DNA of 64,000 nt. Source: Loktanella sp. DSM 29012 (GTDB lineage Bacteria; Pseudomonadota; Alphaproteobacteria; Rhodobacterales; Rhodobacteraceae). The first letter of the stretch is position 1, and each line of letters opens with the position of its first letter. Position numbers and translations under genes: made by a program. Location: positions 248,001-312,000 of the forward strand of contig NZ_FOEJ01000005.1 in the NCBI RefSeq assembly GCF_900110705.1. The letters run 5' to 3'. Below are positions 16,071 through 24,711 of the stretch, piece after piece. The notes under the pieces were generated by a model that was not told where the DNA came from, made no database searches, and saw only the letters and a list, made by a program, of their open reading frames with translations.

Positions 16071-17480
16071 TCAGGCGACCTGTGACAGATACGGGCCGCC
16101 ATCGTCCGTGTCAGCATCCCCGATCAGCCGATCGAATTCCACGAAAAAGGTCGAGCCGACACCAAGTTCGCTGGTGTAGTCGATGAGGCCACCGTGCTGT
16201 TCGACAATCAGTTTCGAGATGTTCAATCCCAGGCCCGTGCCACCCACCTTGCGGATATCAGAGGAATCGACTTGCGTGAAACGGCCGAACACGCTTTCGC
16301 GGGCGCCGTCGGGGATGCCCTGACCGTGGTCGTGAACGGACACGCGCGTCCGCTGACCAAAGGTTTCGACCTGCACCGTGACCGTGCCGCCCTTTTCCGA
16401 GAACTTGATGGCGTTCGACAGCATGTTGTTCATCACCTGGATCAGTCGTTTGCGGTCACCAGCGATTAGCGCATCCTGGGCGCACAGATCGGTTTCCACC
16501 ACGATCCCAAAGTTGCTTGCGTATCCTGCGATGCTCTCGGCGGCCTCTATCGCAAGCGTGTTTACCGAGATCGGGTGTAGATCGAATACCATCTCGCCTG
16601 CCTCGATCTTTTGCATGTCGAGCAGATCCTCGACGAGGTCGGCCAGGCGTCGCGCATTGCGCGCCGCAATCGTTATTGCAGGTTTGAGGTTGTCTGGCAC
16701 AGCACCGAGCCGGTTGCCGTTTATCAATTCCAAAGAGCCGATGATCGACGTCAGCGGCGTGCGCAGCTCGTGGCTGACAGTGGCCAGAAACCTGGTCTTG
16801 ATCTCAAGTGCCGCCTTAGCCCGGGCGTGCTCTTGTTCGATGCGTCGGAGTTGCTGATAGCGCTCGCGATAGCCCTGATTGAACTTGATCGAGATATCGC
16901 AGAGGAAATAAAGCACAAAGATGACCGTAAAGAATTCCAGCCAGATCGGCGAGGAAAACGCGGGTAGCTCTCGCATCACGTCAAGCAGCGCAATCGTCAG
17001 AAACGCGATGCCGTAGATGCCTAGCCGGAGCAGGAGAATGCCGATCATTTGGCTGTTGTGCATCGCCGCAAAGACAGAGGCCGAAAACAGCAGGAACAGC
17101 GGCGTGAAGTGACCGCCCGATGTTTGCTGGATCGCCATGTTCACGCTGAAAATGCTGATTGCAGTGGCGCTGATCAAGGTATTGATCGTGATGCGCCACA
17201 GAATCGCCCGCCCGACGGCGCGGTTCCGACCGTCCCAATTCGCCGCAACCGAACCCAGACGCAGATCGAGGATCTCTGAAAAGACGACGAAAGCGTAGCA
17301 CAGCACGACTGACGAGGGATCGAAATAGAATGCCGCAAGAATCGCAGCGGCAAGAAAGCTGGCCTGCCGTTTCCAGATCAGCTGATTGGAAAGCGCGATG
17401 TAGTCCTTGATCTTTTGTTCACGACCATGAACGCTGAACCACCTGCGCGGCGACGCAAAGAGAGCCTGTAAGAAGGTCAT
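16071..17480 (-). CDS. membrane sensor histidine kinase
   Basis: 469 residues from ATG 17480, chosen because AGAGG precedes it by six bases; an upstream in-frame ATG at 17570 lacks a ribosome site. The N-terminus holds about six hydrophobic segments (roughly residues 35-200), then a short coiled linker and HisKA domain with His237 in ATVSHELRTPLTSI, and an HATPase domain (NNMLSNAIKFS, DHGQGIPDG, GGTGLGLNISKLIVEQHGG). No PAS or receiver domain and no adjacent response regulator gene, so it is an orphan kinase. It follows the FeeM-like gene on the same strand, suggesting linkage to that signal. Confidence 0.9.
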   Translation of the reverse strand: MTFLQALFASPRRWFSVHGREQKIKDYIALSNQLIWKRQASFLAAAILAAFYFDPSSVVLCYAFVVFSEILDLRLGSVAANWDGRNRAVGRAILWRITINTLISATAISIFSVNMAIQQTSGGHFTPLFLLFSASVFAAMHNSQMIGILLLRLGIYGIAFLTIALLDVMRELPAFSSPIWLEFFTVIFVLYFLCDISIKFNQGYRERYQQLRRIEQEHARAKAALEIKTRFLATVSHELRTPLTSIIGSLELINGNRLGAVPDNLKPAITIAARNARRLADLVEDLLDMQKIEAGEMVFDLHPISVNTLAIEAAESIAGYASNFGIVVETDLCAQDALIAGDRKRLIQVMNNMLSNAIKFSEKGGTVTVQVETFGQRTRVSVHDHGQGIPDGARESVFGRFTQVDSSDIRKVGGTGLGLNISKLIVEQHGGLIDYTSELGVGSTFFVEFDRLIGDADTDDGGPYLSQVA

Positions 17481-17569
17481 TGTAACCTCTGATGCAATTC
17501 CGAGGTCCGGTTTAACCAGAAGTTGTGTTCTAAATTGGACGCATGAGAGGTTCGATCGAAAGAAGTGCA

Positions 17570-17587
17570 AAACTCTGTTAAGAGTTT
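17570..17587 (-). terminator. possible weak terminator between FeeM-like and kinase genes
   Basis: On the minus strand AAACTCT pairs with AGAGTTT around a TAAC loop, followed by a single extra T and then GCAC. The stem is AT-rich and the U tract short. It lies within the 165-bp gap separating the FeeM-like gene from the kinase. Confidence 0.3.
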
Positions 17588-17645
17588 AGTAGCATTTTAT
17601 TGAATATGGTTCGGTTCCCGTTGGGTAATCCGCCGGCAACGTCGG

Positions 17646-18335
17646 TCAGGCCGCGGCGGTGCGTCTGTCCTGCGACGGTACATACACACCGGCGAGGTCG
17701 GGAAACGCGATGTCGGACTGGGGCATATCGGCAATGGGGCCGAAAACCGGGGTCCGCGACAACACGGCGGCGCGTTGTTCGCGCACGTTTGTCGTCAGCA
17801 AGTGAATGGGTTTGGCCAACCCGGGATAACTGCGCGGATCAAGCATCGGCGCATAACCAAGATAGCGGCGATAGAATGCCATATGTTCGGAGCGCACGGG
17901 CGCGAGCGCCAGATCGACGTCGTAGAAAAGTGCCGCCATGAACGGAATGCGCAGCACCAGAAAATGCAATGATACCCGCTGCTTGCGTGCGGATGGATCA
18001 ATCACGAAACGCGTGGGATCAAGGACGGTCCTACCCTGGCCGAAACCGGACGTGATTTCGGGGAACACTTCTGCGGTGGGGGAAACCGCCGACAGTTCCG
18101 ACATCAGATGCAACCGCACCGCCGCGAGCAATTTGCCGTTGGTCTCGACCGCGATGTGAAGGCAATTGGCCGTGTCATCGTAGGCGTCGTGCATGATGCC
18201 TTGCGCGTTTGCGGCGATCGACCCTTCGGCACGATAGCAATCGTATCGCAGGCGGTAGATATCATCGAGGTCACGATCGTCTGTCATCACGCGGTACCGC
18301 GACTGACGCAGTGCATTCAAAACCCGCTCATTCAT
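17646..18335 (-). CDS. FeeM-like N-acyl amino acid synthase / acyltransferase
   Basis: A 229-residue member of the acyl-homoserine-lactone-synthase fold group (GNAT-related), closest by eye to N-acyl amino acid synthase FeeM: DLDDIYRLRYDCYRAEGSI near the start, then LLAAVRLHLMSE and VLDPTRFVIDPSARKQ, and ALAPVRSEHMAFYRRYLGY. Such enzymes join an acyl-ACP acyl chain to an amino acid. ATG 18335 has a weak AAGAGA site; GTG 18359 overlaps the upstream stop (GTGA) and is an equally possible coupled start. Co-directional with a methyltransferase and sensor kinase. Confidence 0.75.
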   Translation of the reverse strand: MNERVLNALRQSRYRVMTDDRDLDDIYRLRYDCYRAEGSIAANAQGIMHDAYDDTANCLHIAVETNGKLLAAVRLHLMSELSAVSPTAEVFPEITSGFGQGRTVLDPTRFVIDPSARKQRVSLHFLVLRIPFMAALFYDVDLALAPVRSEHMAFYRRYLGYAPMLDPRSYPGLAKPIHLLTTNVREQRAAVLSRTPVFGPIADMPQSDIAFPDLAGVYVPSQDRRTAAA

Positions 18336-18355
18336 GTTGAGGTCTCTTTGATGGG

Positions 18356-19117
18356 TCACAGATCAATCGCGCGGCAGACCAGCAGGTCACTGTATCCGCG
18401 ATAGACGACCTCTTGGCGCAGGATCTCGAATCCGGCATCACGGACCGCAGTGGCAAGTTCGTCTCCGCTGTGTGTCCAGTAGGTGCCATCCTCTTGCGAT
18501 GACCGGATATTCGCGTTCTGTTTCGCGATTTCACGCCCCTGCCAGAAAATCCGGCATGCACCAAGCAGACCATGTTCCCGCCGCAGATGACCAAAAAGGT
18601 AGCGCCGCCAATCAGAGACATTCATCTCGCGTCCCAGATCCACGAGATACAGCAACCCGCCCGGTCGCAGCATGCGGCGCATGTCTGCCAGACGATCCTC
18701 CTGGTCCGGCATGGCATACAGGGAATGGATCGAAACGATCAGATCGGCATCGCCCGGCGCACCGGCAGATTCCAGTCCCGCATTTTCAAATATGATGTTG
18801 TCGTGGTCCGAAAGCTTTCGCTGCGCGACGCCCAACATTCCGGAATCAGGTTCGATAAAGCGAATCTGACTGTTTGGGCAGCGACGCGCGATGATCTGCG
18901 AATAGTTTCCGGTCCCGCCGCCAATATCGTAAATCACCGACGGACCGTTCAATTGCGACAAAAAGCCCTCAAAACCAGAGAGAAGGGACTGATACTCTGG
19001 GTTGTGCGCTGACAACAGATCATAGGCGGTCGCGTAGGCTTGCCAATCGGTCTGCGCTGCGCGCCTGCCCTCTCCCTTTGAAAAAATATTATTATTTTCA
19101 ACGGAATGTGCGGACAT
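18356..19117 (-). CDS. class I SAM-dependent methyltransferase
   Basis: 253 residues. SAM motif I is IYDIGGGTGNYSQII (about 67-81), followed by IRFIEPDSGML and a post-core MLRPGGLLYLVDL block, typical of methyltransferase families 11/12. Start ATG 19117 is preceded by AGAGG; earlier in-frame ATGs lack one. First gene before the FeeM-like acyltransferase with overlapping ends, so it may modify that enzyme's product or precursor. Substrate unknown. Confidence 0.85.
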   Translation of the reverse strand: MSAHSVENNNIFSKGEGRRAAQTDWQAYATAYDLLSAHNPEYQSLLSGFEGFLSQLNGPSVIYDIGGGTGNYSQIIARRCPNSQIRFIEPDSGMLGVAQRKLSDHDNIIFENAGLESAGAPGDADLIVSIHSLYAMPDQEDRLADMRRMLRPGGLLYLVDLGREMNVSDWRRYLFGHLRREHGLLGACRIFWQGREIAKQNANIRSSQEDGTYWTHSGDELATAVRDAGFEILRQEVVYRGYSDLLVCRAIDL

Positions 19118-19593
19118 GGCTGCGATACCTCTGGCAACAGGATCTGGAAATGTCCCGAACTGCGCCGGGCATAACATCACTATAGGTTGCAAATTAAATC
19201 CGGCACAACCCGGACCGAGAACAGTTTCGATGTTATGCAGATATTAACCTCGGTTTGAGAACAATTTGCCGGATCGCAAAGTTCAAAAAGGTTAATCTAG
19301 ATCAAGAATCTTTAGCGGACAAACATGCCAGCTCATGATTTGCGCGGAAATCAGGCAAAATTGAATCAGAGACGCGAGACCCATTGCCGCGTCGTTTTTT
19401 CAACAAGTTGAAACGTTTGCAGCCCGATCGGCATGTCCAGACAGGGAATGGTCCTTGGATGTTTTTTCACCCCGCCCACGTTGGCGATCTGGCCCCCGGC
19501 ACTGCGGCATGAATTTCACGATGCCGCCAAATCAGGGCCTCAATTATAGGCGATCGGAACATGCATGGTCACATCGAACCGAAAGGAGGCACC
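19118..19593. other. 476-bp intergenic region upstream of the methyltransferase
   Basis: More AT-rich than its surroundings, with no plausible gene. It must carry the promoter of the methyltransferase-FeeM unit on the minus strand and that of the small ORF at 19594 on the plus strand. A small palindrome TCAAC-AA-GTTGA lies near 19400. I could not assign a convincing operator or RNA. Confidence 0.5.
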
Positions 19594-19791
19594 ATGGACT
19601 ACGACGCTGCACAGCCCTGTGACATGGACCTCGAACTTGTCGCGCACTTTCTTGGTCTGGTGACCTGCGCCAATGACAACGCGCCACCGCAACAGCCCGA
19701 GGCGCGCGCCGTGCACGGCCCACATCGCAGTGTCGGCAACGGGGCCACCCTGCGCCGCCCGCTGCCCCGTAACACAGGCCCGGACGTCTGA
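19594..19791 (+). CDS. small hypothetical protein
   Basis: A 65-residue ORF with an unusually strong ribosome site (AAAGGAGG, 5 bases before ATG 19594), which is the main reason to accept it. The first 30 residues (MDYDAAQPCDMDLELVAHFL then GLVTCANDNAP) look helical; the rest is Pro/Arg-rich and probably disordered. No signal peptide, and no family recognised. Isolated between the methyltransferase promoter region and the DUF2218 pair. Confidence 0.55.
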   Translation: MDYDAAQPCDMDLELVAHFLGLVTCANDNAPPQQPEARAVHGPHRSVGNGATLRRPLPRNTGPDV

Positions 19792-19799
19792 TCCGTTTG

Positions 19800-20273
19800 C
19801 TAGTGCAATTTACGCGCGGCGTTGATCTGTCTTGAGATCTGCCAGATATCCCGCCCAGCCCGTTCGGCATATTGGATCAGGACGAGCAGCACCTCACCGG
19901 GAACCAGCAGCGACAGCAGCAACATTGCATCCTCGCGGTCTGCGGTAACAGCGGCTGTCAGGATATGGGCGACGACCGCCTCGTCCGCGCCCACGCAACG
20001 GCAGTCGGCACCGTGACGCATGACCGGACGGCGTGCATGATCGACCAACGCTGTCACAAAGGTCGCCCAGTTTTCAGTCGCGGATTGCCCAAGATCCGGC
20101 CCGAGGGCGGAGTCAAAAAAATCGCCGACGCGGTCGCGACCGGCTGGACCGTCGAACCAGTCACGAAACAATGAAACCGTCACGAACTGCATCGGGCTCA
20201 GCGCGCGGATATCCCCAACCACGACGCTGCCCGTCACGGATTGGCGATTGTCGATCCCCGTATCCATCATCAT
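19800..20273 (-). CDS. hypothetical protein downstream of DUF2218 gene
   Basis: 157 residues, starting in an ATGA overlap with the DUF2218 gene (three consecutive ATG codons make the exact start uncertain). SPMQFVTVSLFRDWFDGPAG near residue 26 and a hydrophobic stretch around 118-132 (AMLLLSLLVPGEVLLVL) are visible; there is no clear signal peptide. Family not recognised. Being in the same two-gene unit and divergent from an iron transporter behind a shared iron box, it is probably an iron-responsive accessory protein. Confidence 0.65.
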   Translation of the reverse strand: MMMDTGIDNRQSVTGSVVVGDIRALSPMQFVTVSLFRDWFDGPAGRDRVGDFFDSALGPDLGQSATENWATFVTALVDHARRPVMRHGADCRCVGADEAVVAHILTAAVTADREDAMLLLSLLVPGEVLLVLIQYAERAGRDIWQISRQINAARKLH

Positions 20274-20584
20274 GACGCTGCACCTCCGGTTTCCGTGGCC
20301 CAGGCCATGGCGGAAAACGCTTCCCTGAACGCGAAACGCGCGAGGTGGCTGTCGACGATGCCGCGCATCCGGTCCAGTTTTTCCGGGTCATCCGTGGTGA
20401 CAACAACCCGCAACACATCGTCGGTTGCCGTCAGTGCAACATTGCCGGGCGGCAGCGCGATTTCGGCGGAGGCCGGACCGAAACGCACCTCTGCCTTGTG
20501 CGCGAAATGTTTGCTGAGCTGCTGAAGATAGCGGCTGGCCTGTGTCGTGTCGAAGTGACCTTCGTCGCGGAAAGCGGGTTGCAT
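20270..20584 (-). CDS. DUF2218 family protein
   Basis: 104 residues with the DUF2218 pattern: ASRYLQQLSKHFAHKAEVRF at the N-terminus, then IALPPGNVALTATDDVLRV and a C-terminal HLARFAFRE. The family is common near iron-siderophore genes, but its biochemical role is unknown to me. It diverges from the ABC transporter operon across 88 bp carrying a palindromic iron-Rhodo-type operator, so both units are likely derepressed under iron limitation. Confidence 0.8.
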   Translation of the reverse strand: MQPAFRDEGHFDTTQASRYLQQLSKHFAHKAEVRFGPASAEIALPPGNVALTATDDVLRVVVTTDDPEKLDRMRGIVDSHLARFAFREAFSAMAWATETGGAAS

Positions 20585-20616
20585 CTGGTTTTATCCTGAG
20601 TATTTCTGTCTGATAT

Positions 20617-20639
20617 AACCTGACAAGTTTAATCAGGTT
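20617..20639. promoter_or_regulatory. iron-Rhodo-box-like palindrome (RirA/IscR-type site)
   Basis: AACCTGA (20617-20623) and TCAGGTT (20633-20639) form a perfect 7-bp inverted repeat separated by nine bases, containing the TGA-N9-TCA core described for RirA in Rhizobiales and Rhodobacterales. A TATAAC element (20614-20619) overlaps its left end, so binding would block transcription. It is placed between the DUF2218 gene and the iron ABC operon. Confidence 0.7.
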
Positions 20640-20672
20640 TGTCTAGCCACTTTGGACCAACTGGAGTCTCAC

Positions 20673-21575
20673 ATGAAAGTCACCCTTCCCATGCTCGCCC
20701 TGGCGGGGTTCGCAACCACGGCGGCAGCCCAGCAGGTCGAGGTTCCCACCTTTGCCGGGCCGGTCGATGTGGCAACCAGCCCGCAACGCGTCGTGGCATT
20801 CGACCTTGCGGCAATCGACAGTCTGGACGCGCTGGGGGTCACCGTGGACGGTGTGCCCGATTTCACCCCGCCGGCCTATCTTGCGGATGCGATGGACGGG
20901 ATCACGACCGTCGGCACCCTGTTCGAGCCTGATTTCGAAGCCTTGGCCGTCATGGCACCGGACCTGATCATCGCGGGTGGACGGTCGCAAACCCAGGTCG
21001 ACGCATTGTCCCGCGTGGCCCCGACCCTGGACATGACCATCAGCGAGACGGTGATCGACGATGCCATCGCGCGCGTCATCGCCTACGGTCAGATTTTCGA
21101 CAAGGCCGAGGCCGCCGCAACCCTGACCGCAGATCTGGACACTGCCGTGACACGGGCGCAATCGGTCGCAGCCGGCAAAGGCCGTGCGCTGATCCTGTTG
21201 ACCAACGGCGGCAAGATTTCGGCCTATGGCGAAGGGTCCCGGTTTGGCTGGATTCACAGCGCATTGAACATCCCGCAGGCCTACCCCGACCTGACAGCCG
21301 GGTCGCACGGCGAGGCCGTGTCGTTTGAATTCGTGGCAGAGGTCGACCCCGACTGGATCTTTGTCGTCGATCGCGGTGCTGCAATCGGTCAGAAAGGCGA
21401 GGCCGCAGCCGTCACGCTGGACAACCCGCTGGTTGCTGAAACCAAGGCAGCACAGCAAGGTCAGATCGTCTATCTGGACAGCGCGCCCCTGTATCTGGCG
21501 GGCGGCGGCATCCAGTCGCTGATGGGCACCATCGCTGACATCACGGCCGCCCTTCAGGGCGACACGGACAGCTAA
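20673..21575 (+). CDS. iron-siderophore ABC transporter, periplasmic binding protein
   Basis: 300 residues. Signal peptide MKVTLPMLALAGFATTAAA with cleavage likely after AAA (about residue 20), then a PF01497-type binding domain: SPQRVVAFDLAAIDSLDALG, APDLIIAGGRSQTQVDALS and PDWIFVVDRGAAIG. This resembles the FatB/CeuA/YclQ type for catechol or carboxylate siderophores. ATG 20673 has GGAG seven bases upstream; an in-frame TTG 21 bases earlier is rejected. First gene of the binding protein, permease, permease and ATPase operon. Confidence 0.9.
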   Translation: MKVTLPMLALAGFATTAAAQQVEVPTFAGPVDVATSPQRVVAFDLAAIDSLDALGVTVDGVPDFTPPAYLADAMDGITTVGTLFEPDFEALAVMAPDLIIAGGRSQTQVDALSRVAPTLDMTISETVIDDAIARVIAYGQIFDKAEAAATLTADLDTAVTRAQSVAAGKGRALILLTNGGKISAYGEGSRFGWIHSALNIPQAYPDLTAGSHGEAVSFEFVAEVDPDWIFVVDRGAAIGQKGEAAAVTLDNPLVAETKAAQQGQIVYLDSAPLYLAGGGIQSLMGTIADITAALQGDTDS

Positions 21576-21576
21576 G

Positions 21577-22524
21577 GTGACCCGCAACGCACTCCTTGGT
21601 GCACTGACGCTCGTGCTGTTGATCGGCACGAGCGTTTTCGTCGGGGCAACGGACCTGCTGTCGGGCGATCTGGACGCGGGGTTCCTGATGGCGGTCAGTC
21701 GCCTGCCCCGGACCGCTGCCGCGATCCTGACCGGCGCGGGTCTGGCGATGGCGGGTGTCGTCGTACAACTGTGCGTGCAGAATCGCATGGTCGAACCGGG
21801 TCTGGTCGGCACACCTGAATCCGCCATGCTGGGATTGCTGGCCATCACCCTGATCGCCCCGGGTGCCGCGCTGATGACCAAGATGTCGGTGGCGGCCGTC
21901 ACGGCATTGGTCGGCACGCTGGGGTTTCTGGCGCTGGCCCGGCAGGTGCCCCGGCAGGATCCCGTACTGTTGCCATTGGTCGGCCTGATCTACGGCGGCA
22001 TTCTGGGGTCAGTGGTTTTGGGCATCGCCTGGGTCACCGATCTGGTGCAATTCATAGGCGTCTGGCAGTCAGGCGAATTTTCCGGCGTCCTGCAAGGCCG
22101 CTATGAATTGCTCTGGATCGTGGCACTGGTGGCAGCCGCACTTTACCTTGCCGCCGACCGTCTGACGCTGCTGGGACTGGGAGAGGATGCTGCCCGCAGT
22201 CTGGGGCTGGATTACCGGCAGACATTGATCGGCGGGCTGGTCCTTGTGGCGGTTACGGTCGCCGTCATTGTGGTCACCGTCGGCAGCATCCCGTTTGTGG
22301 GCCTCGTCGTGCCCAACATCGTATCCCGCCTGCGCGGGGACAATCTGCACGACAATCTGCCTGTCGTGGCGTGGACCGGCGCGGTGCTTGTGCTGGCCTG
22401 CGACATCCTGGGGCGGGTGCTGCGCTGGCCCTATGAAATTCCTGCGGGCACGATCTTTGCCGTGTTCGGTGCGGGCCTGTTTTTGTGGTTGCTGCACAGC
22501 AGACCGGGGCGGTCCCATGGCTGA
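21577..22524 (+). CDS. FecCD-family iron ABC transporter permease (FatD/YclN-like)
   Basis: 315 residues, GTG start one base after the previous stop. About nine hydrophobic helices; family patterns are RLPRTAAAILTGAGLAMAGVVVQ (60-70 onward), NRMVEPGLVGTPESAMLG, GSIPFVGLVVPNIVSRLRG and WPYEIPAGTIFAVFGAGLFL. Forms the inner-membrane channel with the next gene product, with which it overlaps by 8 bases. Confidence 0.9.
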   Translation: MTRNALLGALTLVLLIGTSVFVGATDLLSGDLDAGFLMAVSRLPRTAAAILTGAGLAMAGVVVQLCVQNRMVEPGLVGTPESAMLGLLAITLIAPGAALMTKMSVAAVTALVGTLGFLALARQVPRQDPVLLPLVGLIYGGILGSVVLGIAWVTDLVQFIGVWQSGEFSGVLQGRYELLWIVALVAAALYLAADRLTLLGLGEDAARSLGLDYRQTLIGGLVLVAVTVAVIVVTVGSIPFVGLVVPNIVSRLRGDNLHDNLPVVAWTGAVLVLACDILGRVLRWPYEIPAGTIFAVFGAGLFLWLLHSRPGRSHG

Positions 22525-23461
22525 GCGTCGCCTGTTCGCCCTGTTGGGTCTGCTCGCACTGCTGTCGGCGCTGTTCCTGGGCTGGGGATTGCGCGAACCG
22601 GCGGGGTTCATCCTGTCGCTGCGCGCGGTCAAGCTGGCGTCACTGCTCGTCGTCGGTGCCGCGATCGGTGCCGCGACGGTCATGTTCCAGACGGTCGCTG
22701 CCAATAGGTTGCTGACCCCCGGTATCGTGGGTTTCGACGCGCTGTTCGTCTTTCTCCAGACGGGGTTGGTCCTGCTGCTGGGGGGTGCGGGGTTCGCCAC
22801 ACTGCCGGACCTGGCAAAGTTCGGTGCGGAACTGCTGTGCATGTTGCTGGCCGGTGTCGCCCTGTTCGGCGTGATGTTGCGAAGGGGTGCCGAGGATGTC
22901 CTGCGGCTGGTGCTGACAGGCGTGATTCTTGGCGTTTTCCTGCGGGGGCTGTCCGGTTTTGCGGGCCGTCTGCTGGACCCATCGGAATACAGTATCGTGC
23001 AACAGGCCAGTTTTGCCACTTTTGGCGCTGTCGACAGCACCCAGCTGGCGATTGCCGCCGCGGTTTTGGCGGCGGCGTTGACCGGTGCAAGTCTGCTGGC
23101 GCCTTCGCTGGATGCGGCAGCGCTGGGGAGCACGACCGCGCGTGCGATCGGGCTGCCGTTCGACCGCATCGCACTGTTGGCACTGGTGATCGTCTCGGCC
23201 TGTGTTGCCGCATCGACCGCACTGGTCGGGCCGATCACGTTTCTGGGCCTGTTGGCCGCGAGTCTCGCCCATGCTGTCCTGCGAACCTGGCGGCATGCGC
23301 TGCTGATCCCCGGTGCCGCGATCATCGGCGCGAGCATCCTCGTGGCCGGGCAGTTCGTATTCGAACGCCTGCTGGGCCAGCAATCGACATTGGCCGTGAT
23401 CGTGGAATGCGTTGGCGGCCTGCTGTTCCTGTTTCTTGTCCTACGAAAGTCTCGTCCATGA
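22517..23461 (+). CDS. FecCD-family iron ABC transporter permease (FatC/YclO-like)
   Basis: 314 residues from ATG 22517, which overlaps the preceding permease. Multiple hydrophobic helices and FecCD patterns: AATVMFQTVAANRLLTPGIV, GFDALFVFLQTG, TALVGPITFLGLLAASLAH. Pairs with the first permease to form a heterodimeric channel for ferric siderophore. The stop overlaps the ATPase start. Confidence 0.9.
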   Translation: MAERRLFALLGLLALLSALFLGWGLREPAGFILSLRAVKLASLLVVGAAIGAATVMFQTVAANRLLTPGIVGFDALFVFLQTGLVLLLGGAGFATLPDLAKFGAELLCMLLAGVALFGVMLRRGAEDVLRLVLTGVILGVFLRGLSGFAGRLLDPSEYSIVQQASFATFGAVDSTQLAIAAAVLAAALTGASLLAPSLDAAALGSTTARAIGLPFDRIALLALVIVSACVAASTALVGPITFLGLLAASLAHAVLRTWRHALLIPGAAIIGASILVAGQFVFERLLGQQSTLAVIVECVGGLLFLFLVLRKSRP

Positions 23462-24219
23462 TCCGGATCGAAAACATGTCCGTCGCACGTCAGGGCATTA
23501 CGACCCTGTCAGACATCAACCTCGGCTTTGGCGAAGGTGGCGTCACCGCACTGATTGGTCCGAACGGCGCGGGGAAATCGACCCTGTTGCACGCGATGTC
23601 GGGGCTGCTGCCACTGGCAAGCGGTCGCGTCACGATCGCGGGTCAGGATATCGCCGGTGCGACGGCGCAGGTGCGGGCCCGCACCGTCGCCCTGTTGACC
23701 CAGTCGGAACATGTGACTGCCCGGCTGACCGTCGCCGATCTTGTGACGTTCGGACGTTGGCCGCACCATCGCGGCAGGCCAGGTCCGGCCGACCATGCCG
23801 CCGTCGCACAGGCGCTGGACCTGTTTGCGCTGACCGACCTCGGGCAGCGTCAGATTGACCGGCTGTCAGGTGGCCAGCGGCAACGCGCCTTTGTCGCGAT
23901 GGCCTATGCGCAGGGCACGCCTTGGATGCTGCTGGATGAACCACTGGCGGCGTTGGACCCGCGCCATGCGCGCGACCTGATGGAACGGCTGCACGCGTTG
24001 TCGCGACCAGGACCACGGCAGCGCAGCGTCATCATCGTGGTGCACGATCTGAATATCGCGGCCCGCTATGCCGACCGCATCGTCGCGCTGAAGGATGGCC
24101 GGATCGCCCGGACCGGACCCAAGGTGATCGCCCTGACCTCGGCCATGCTGTCAGACCTGTTCGACACGCGCATGGCGGTGGACGCGGTGAACGGCCATCC
24201 CGTGGTGGTCCCGGTGTGA
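23458..24219 (+). CDS. iron-siderophore ABC transporter ATPase (FatE/YclP-like)
   Basis: 253 residues. Walker A GPNGAGKST (34-42), Q-loop LLTQSEHVTARLTV, signature LSGGQRQRAFVAMAYAQ, Walker B MLLDEPLAALD and switch His in VHDLNIAARYAD. Energises uptake by the two upstream permeases. ATG overlaps the permease stop, so the operon is translationally coupled through the last three genes. Confidence 0.93.
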   Translation: MIRIENMSVARQGITTLSDINLGFGEGGVTALIGPNGAGKSTLLHAMSGLLPLASGRVTIAGQDIAGATAQVRARTVALLTQSEHVTARLTVADLVTFGRWPHHRGRPGPADHAAVAQALDLFALTDLGQRQIDRLSGGQRQRAFVAMAYAQGTPWMLLDEPLAALDPRHARDLMERLHALSRPGPRQRSVIIVVHDLNIAARYADRIVALKDGRIARTGPKVIALTSAMLSDLFDTRMAVDAVNGHPVVVPV

Positions 24220-24239
24220 GGGCGCGATAGCCCCCTCAC
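24216..24239. terminator. hairpin shared by convergent ABC ATPase and yjbQ genes
   Basis: GTGAGGG (24216-24222) pairs with CCCTCAC (24233-24239), spanning the 16-bp gap between the two convergent stops. It lacks a good U tract, so it is a plausible but weak bidirectional stop. Confidence 0.4.
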
Positions 24240-24652
24240 CCGCTGAAATGCGCCATCACGTTCCGCCGGTGCGAGGCCGTGCGGTGTTCGAACACATAAA
24301 TCCCCTGCCAGGTGCCCAAGGCCATGCGCCCGGCCGTCACCGGGATCGACAGACTGACAGGTAGCAGCGCCGCCTTGATATGGGCGGGCATGTCGTCGGG
24401 GCCTTCGTAGGTGTGGGTCAGATAGGACATGGCCGGGTCCGTCGTCGGCGGCACAAGCCGCGCAAAATAGGCGTTCAGGTCGGTCTGCACCTCGGGGTCG
24501 GCGTTTTCCTGCACCAGCAGGCTGGCCGAGGTGTGCTGGATGAACAGCGTCAGCAGGCCGTCGCGGCCAGTCTGGCGCACCCAGTCCGCGACCTGATTTG
24601 TGATCTCCGTCAGGCCGGGGCCGCGGGTCGGAACGGTGAAACGGGTCTGCAT
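24236..24652 (-). CDS. YjbQ family protein (UPF0047)
   Basis: 138 residues from ATG 24652 (AAAGG upstream; the upstream in-frame extension lacks a site). The UPF0047 signature is LLTLFIQHTSASLLVQENADPEV followed by a His-containing YLTHTYEGPDDMPAHIKA and GTWQGIYVFEHR. YjbQ-type proteins can act as weak secondary thiamine phosphate synthases in complementation tests, but the physiological role is unsettled. Monocistronic, convergent with the iron ABC operon. Confidence 0.9.
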   Translation of the reverse strand: MQTRFTVPTRGPGLTEITNQVADWVRQTGRDGLLTLFIQHTSASLLVQENADPEVQTDLNAYFARLVPPTTDPAMSYLTHTYEGPDDMPAHIKAALLPVSLSIPVTAGRMALGTWQGIYVFEHRTASHRRNVMAHFSG

Positions 24653-24711
24653 CGGGAACCTTTCGGGTGGGGGGCGACGTTGAGTCCGCAACACGGATAA
24701 GGAGAGACAGA

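Noticed and set aside
19561-19593. upstream ATG of the small ORF at 19594
   Set aside because: ATG 19561 is in frame but has no ribosome site, whereas AAAGGAGG directly precedes 19594.
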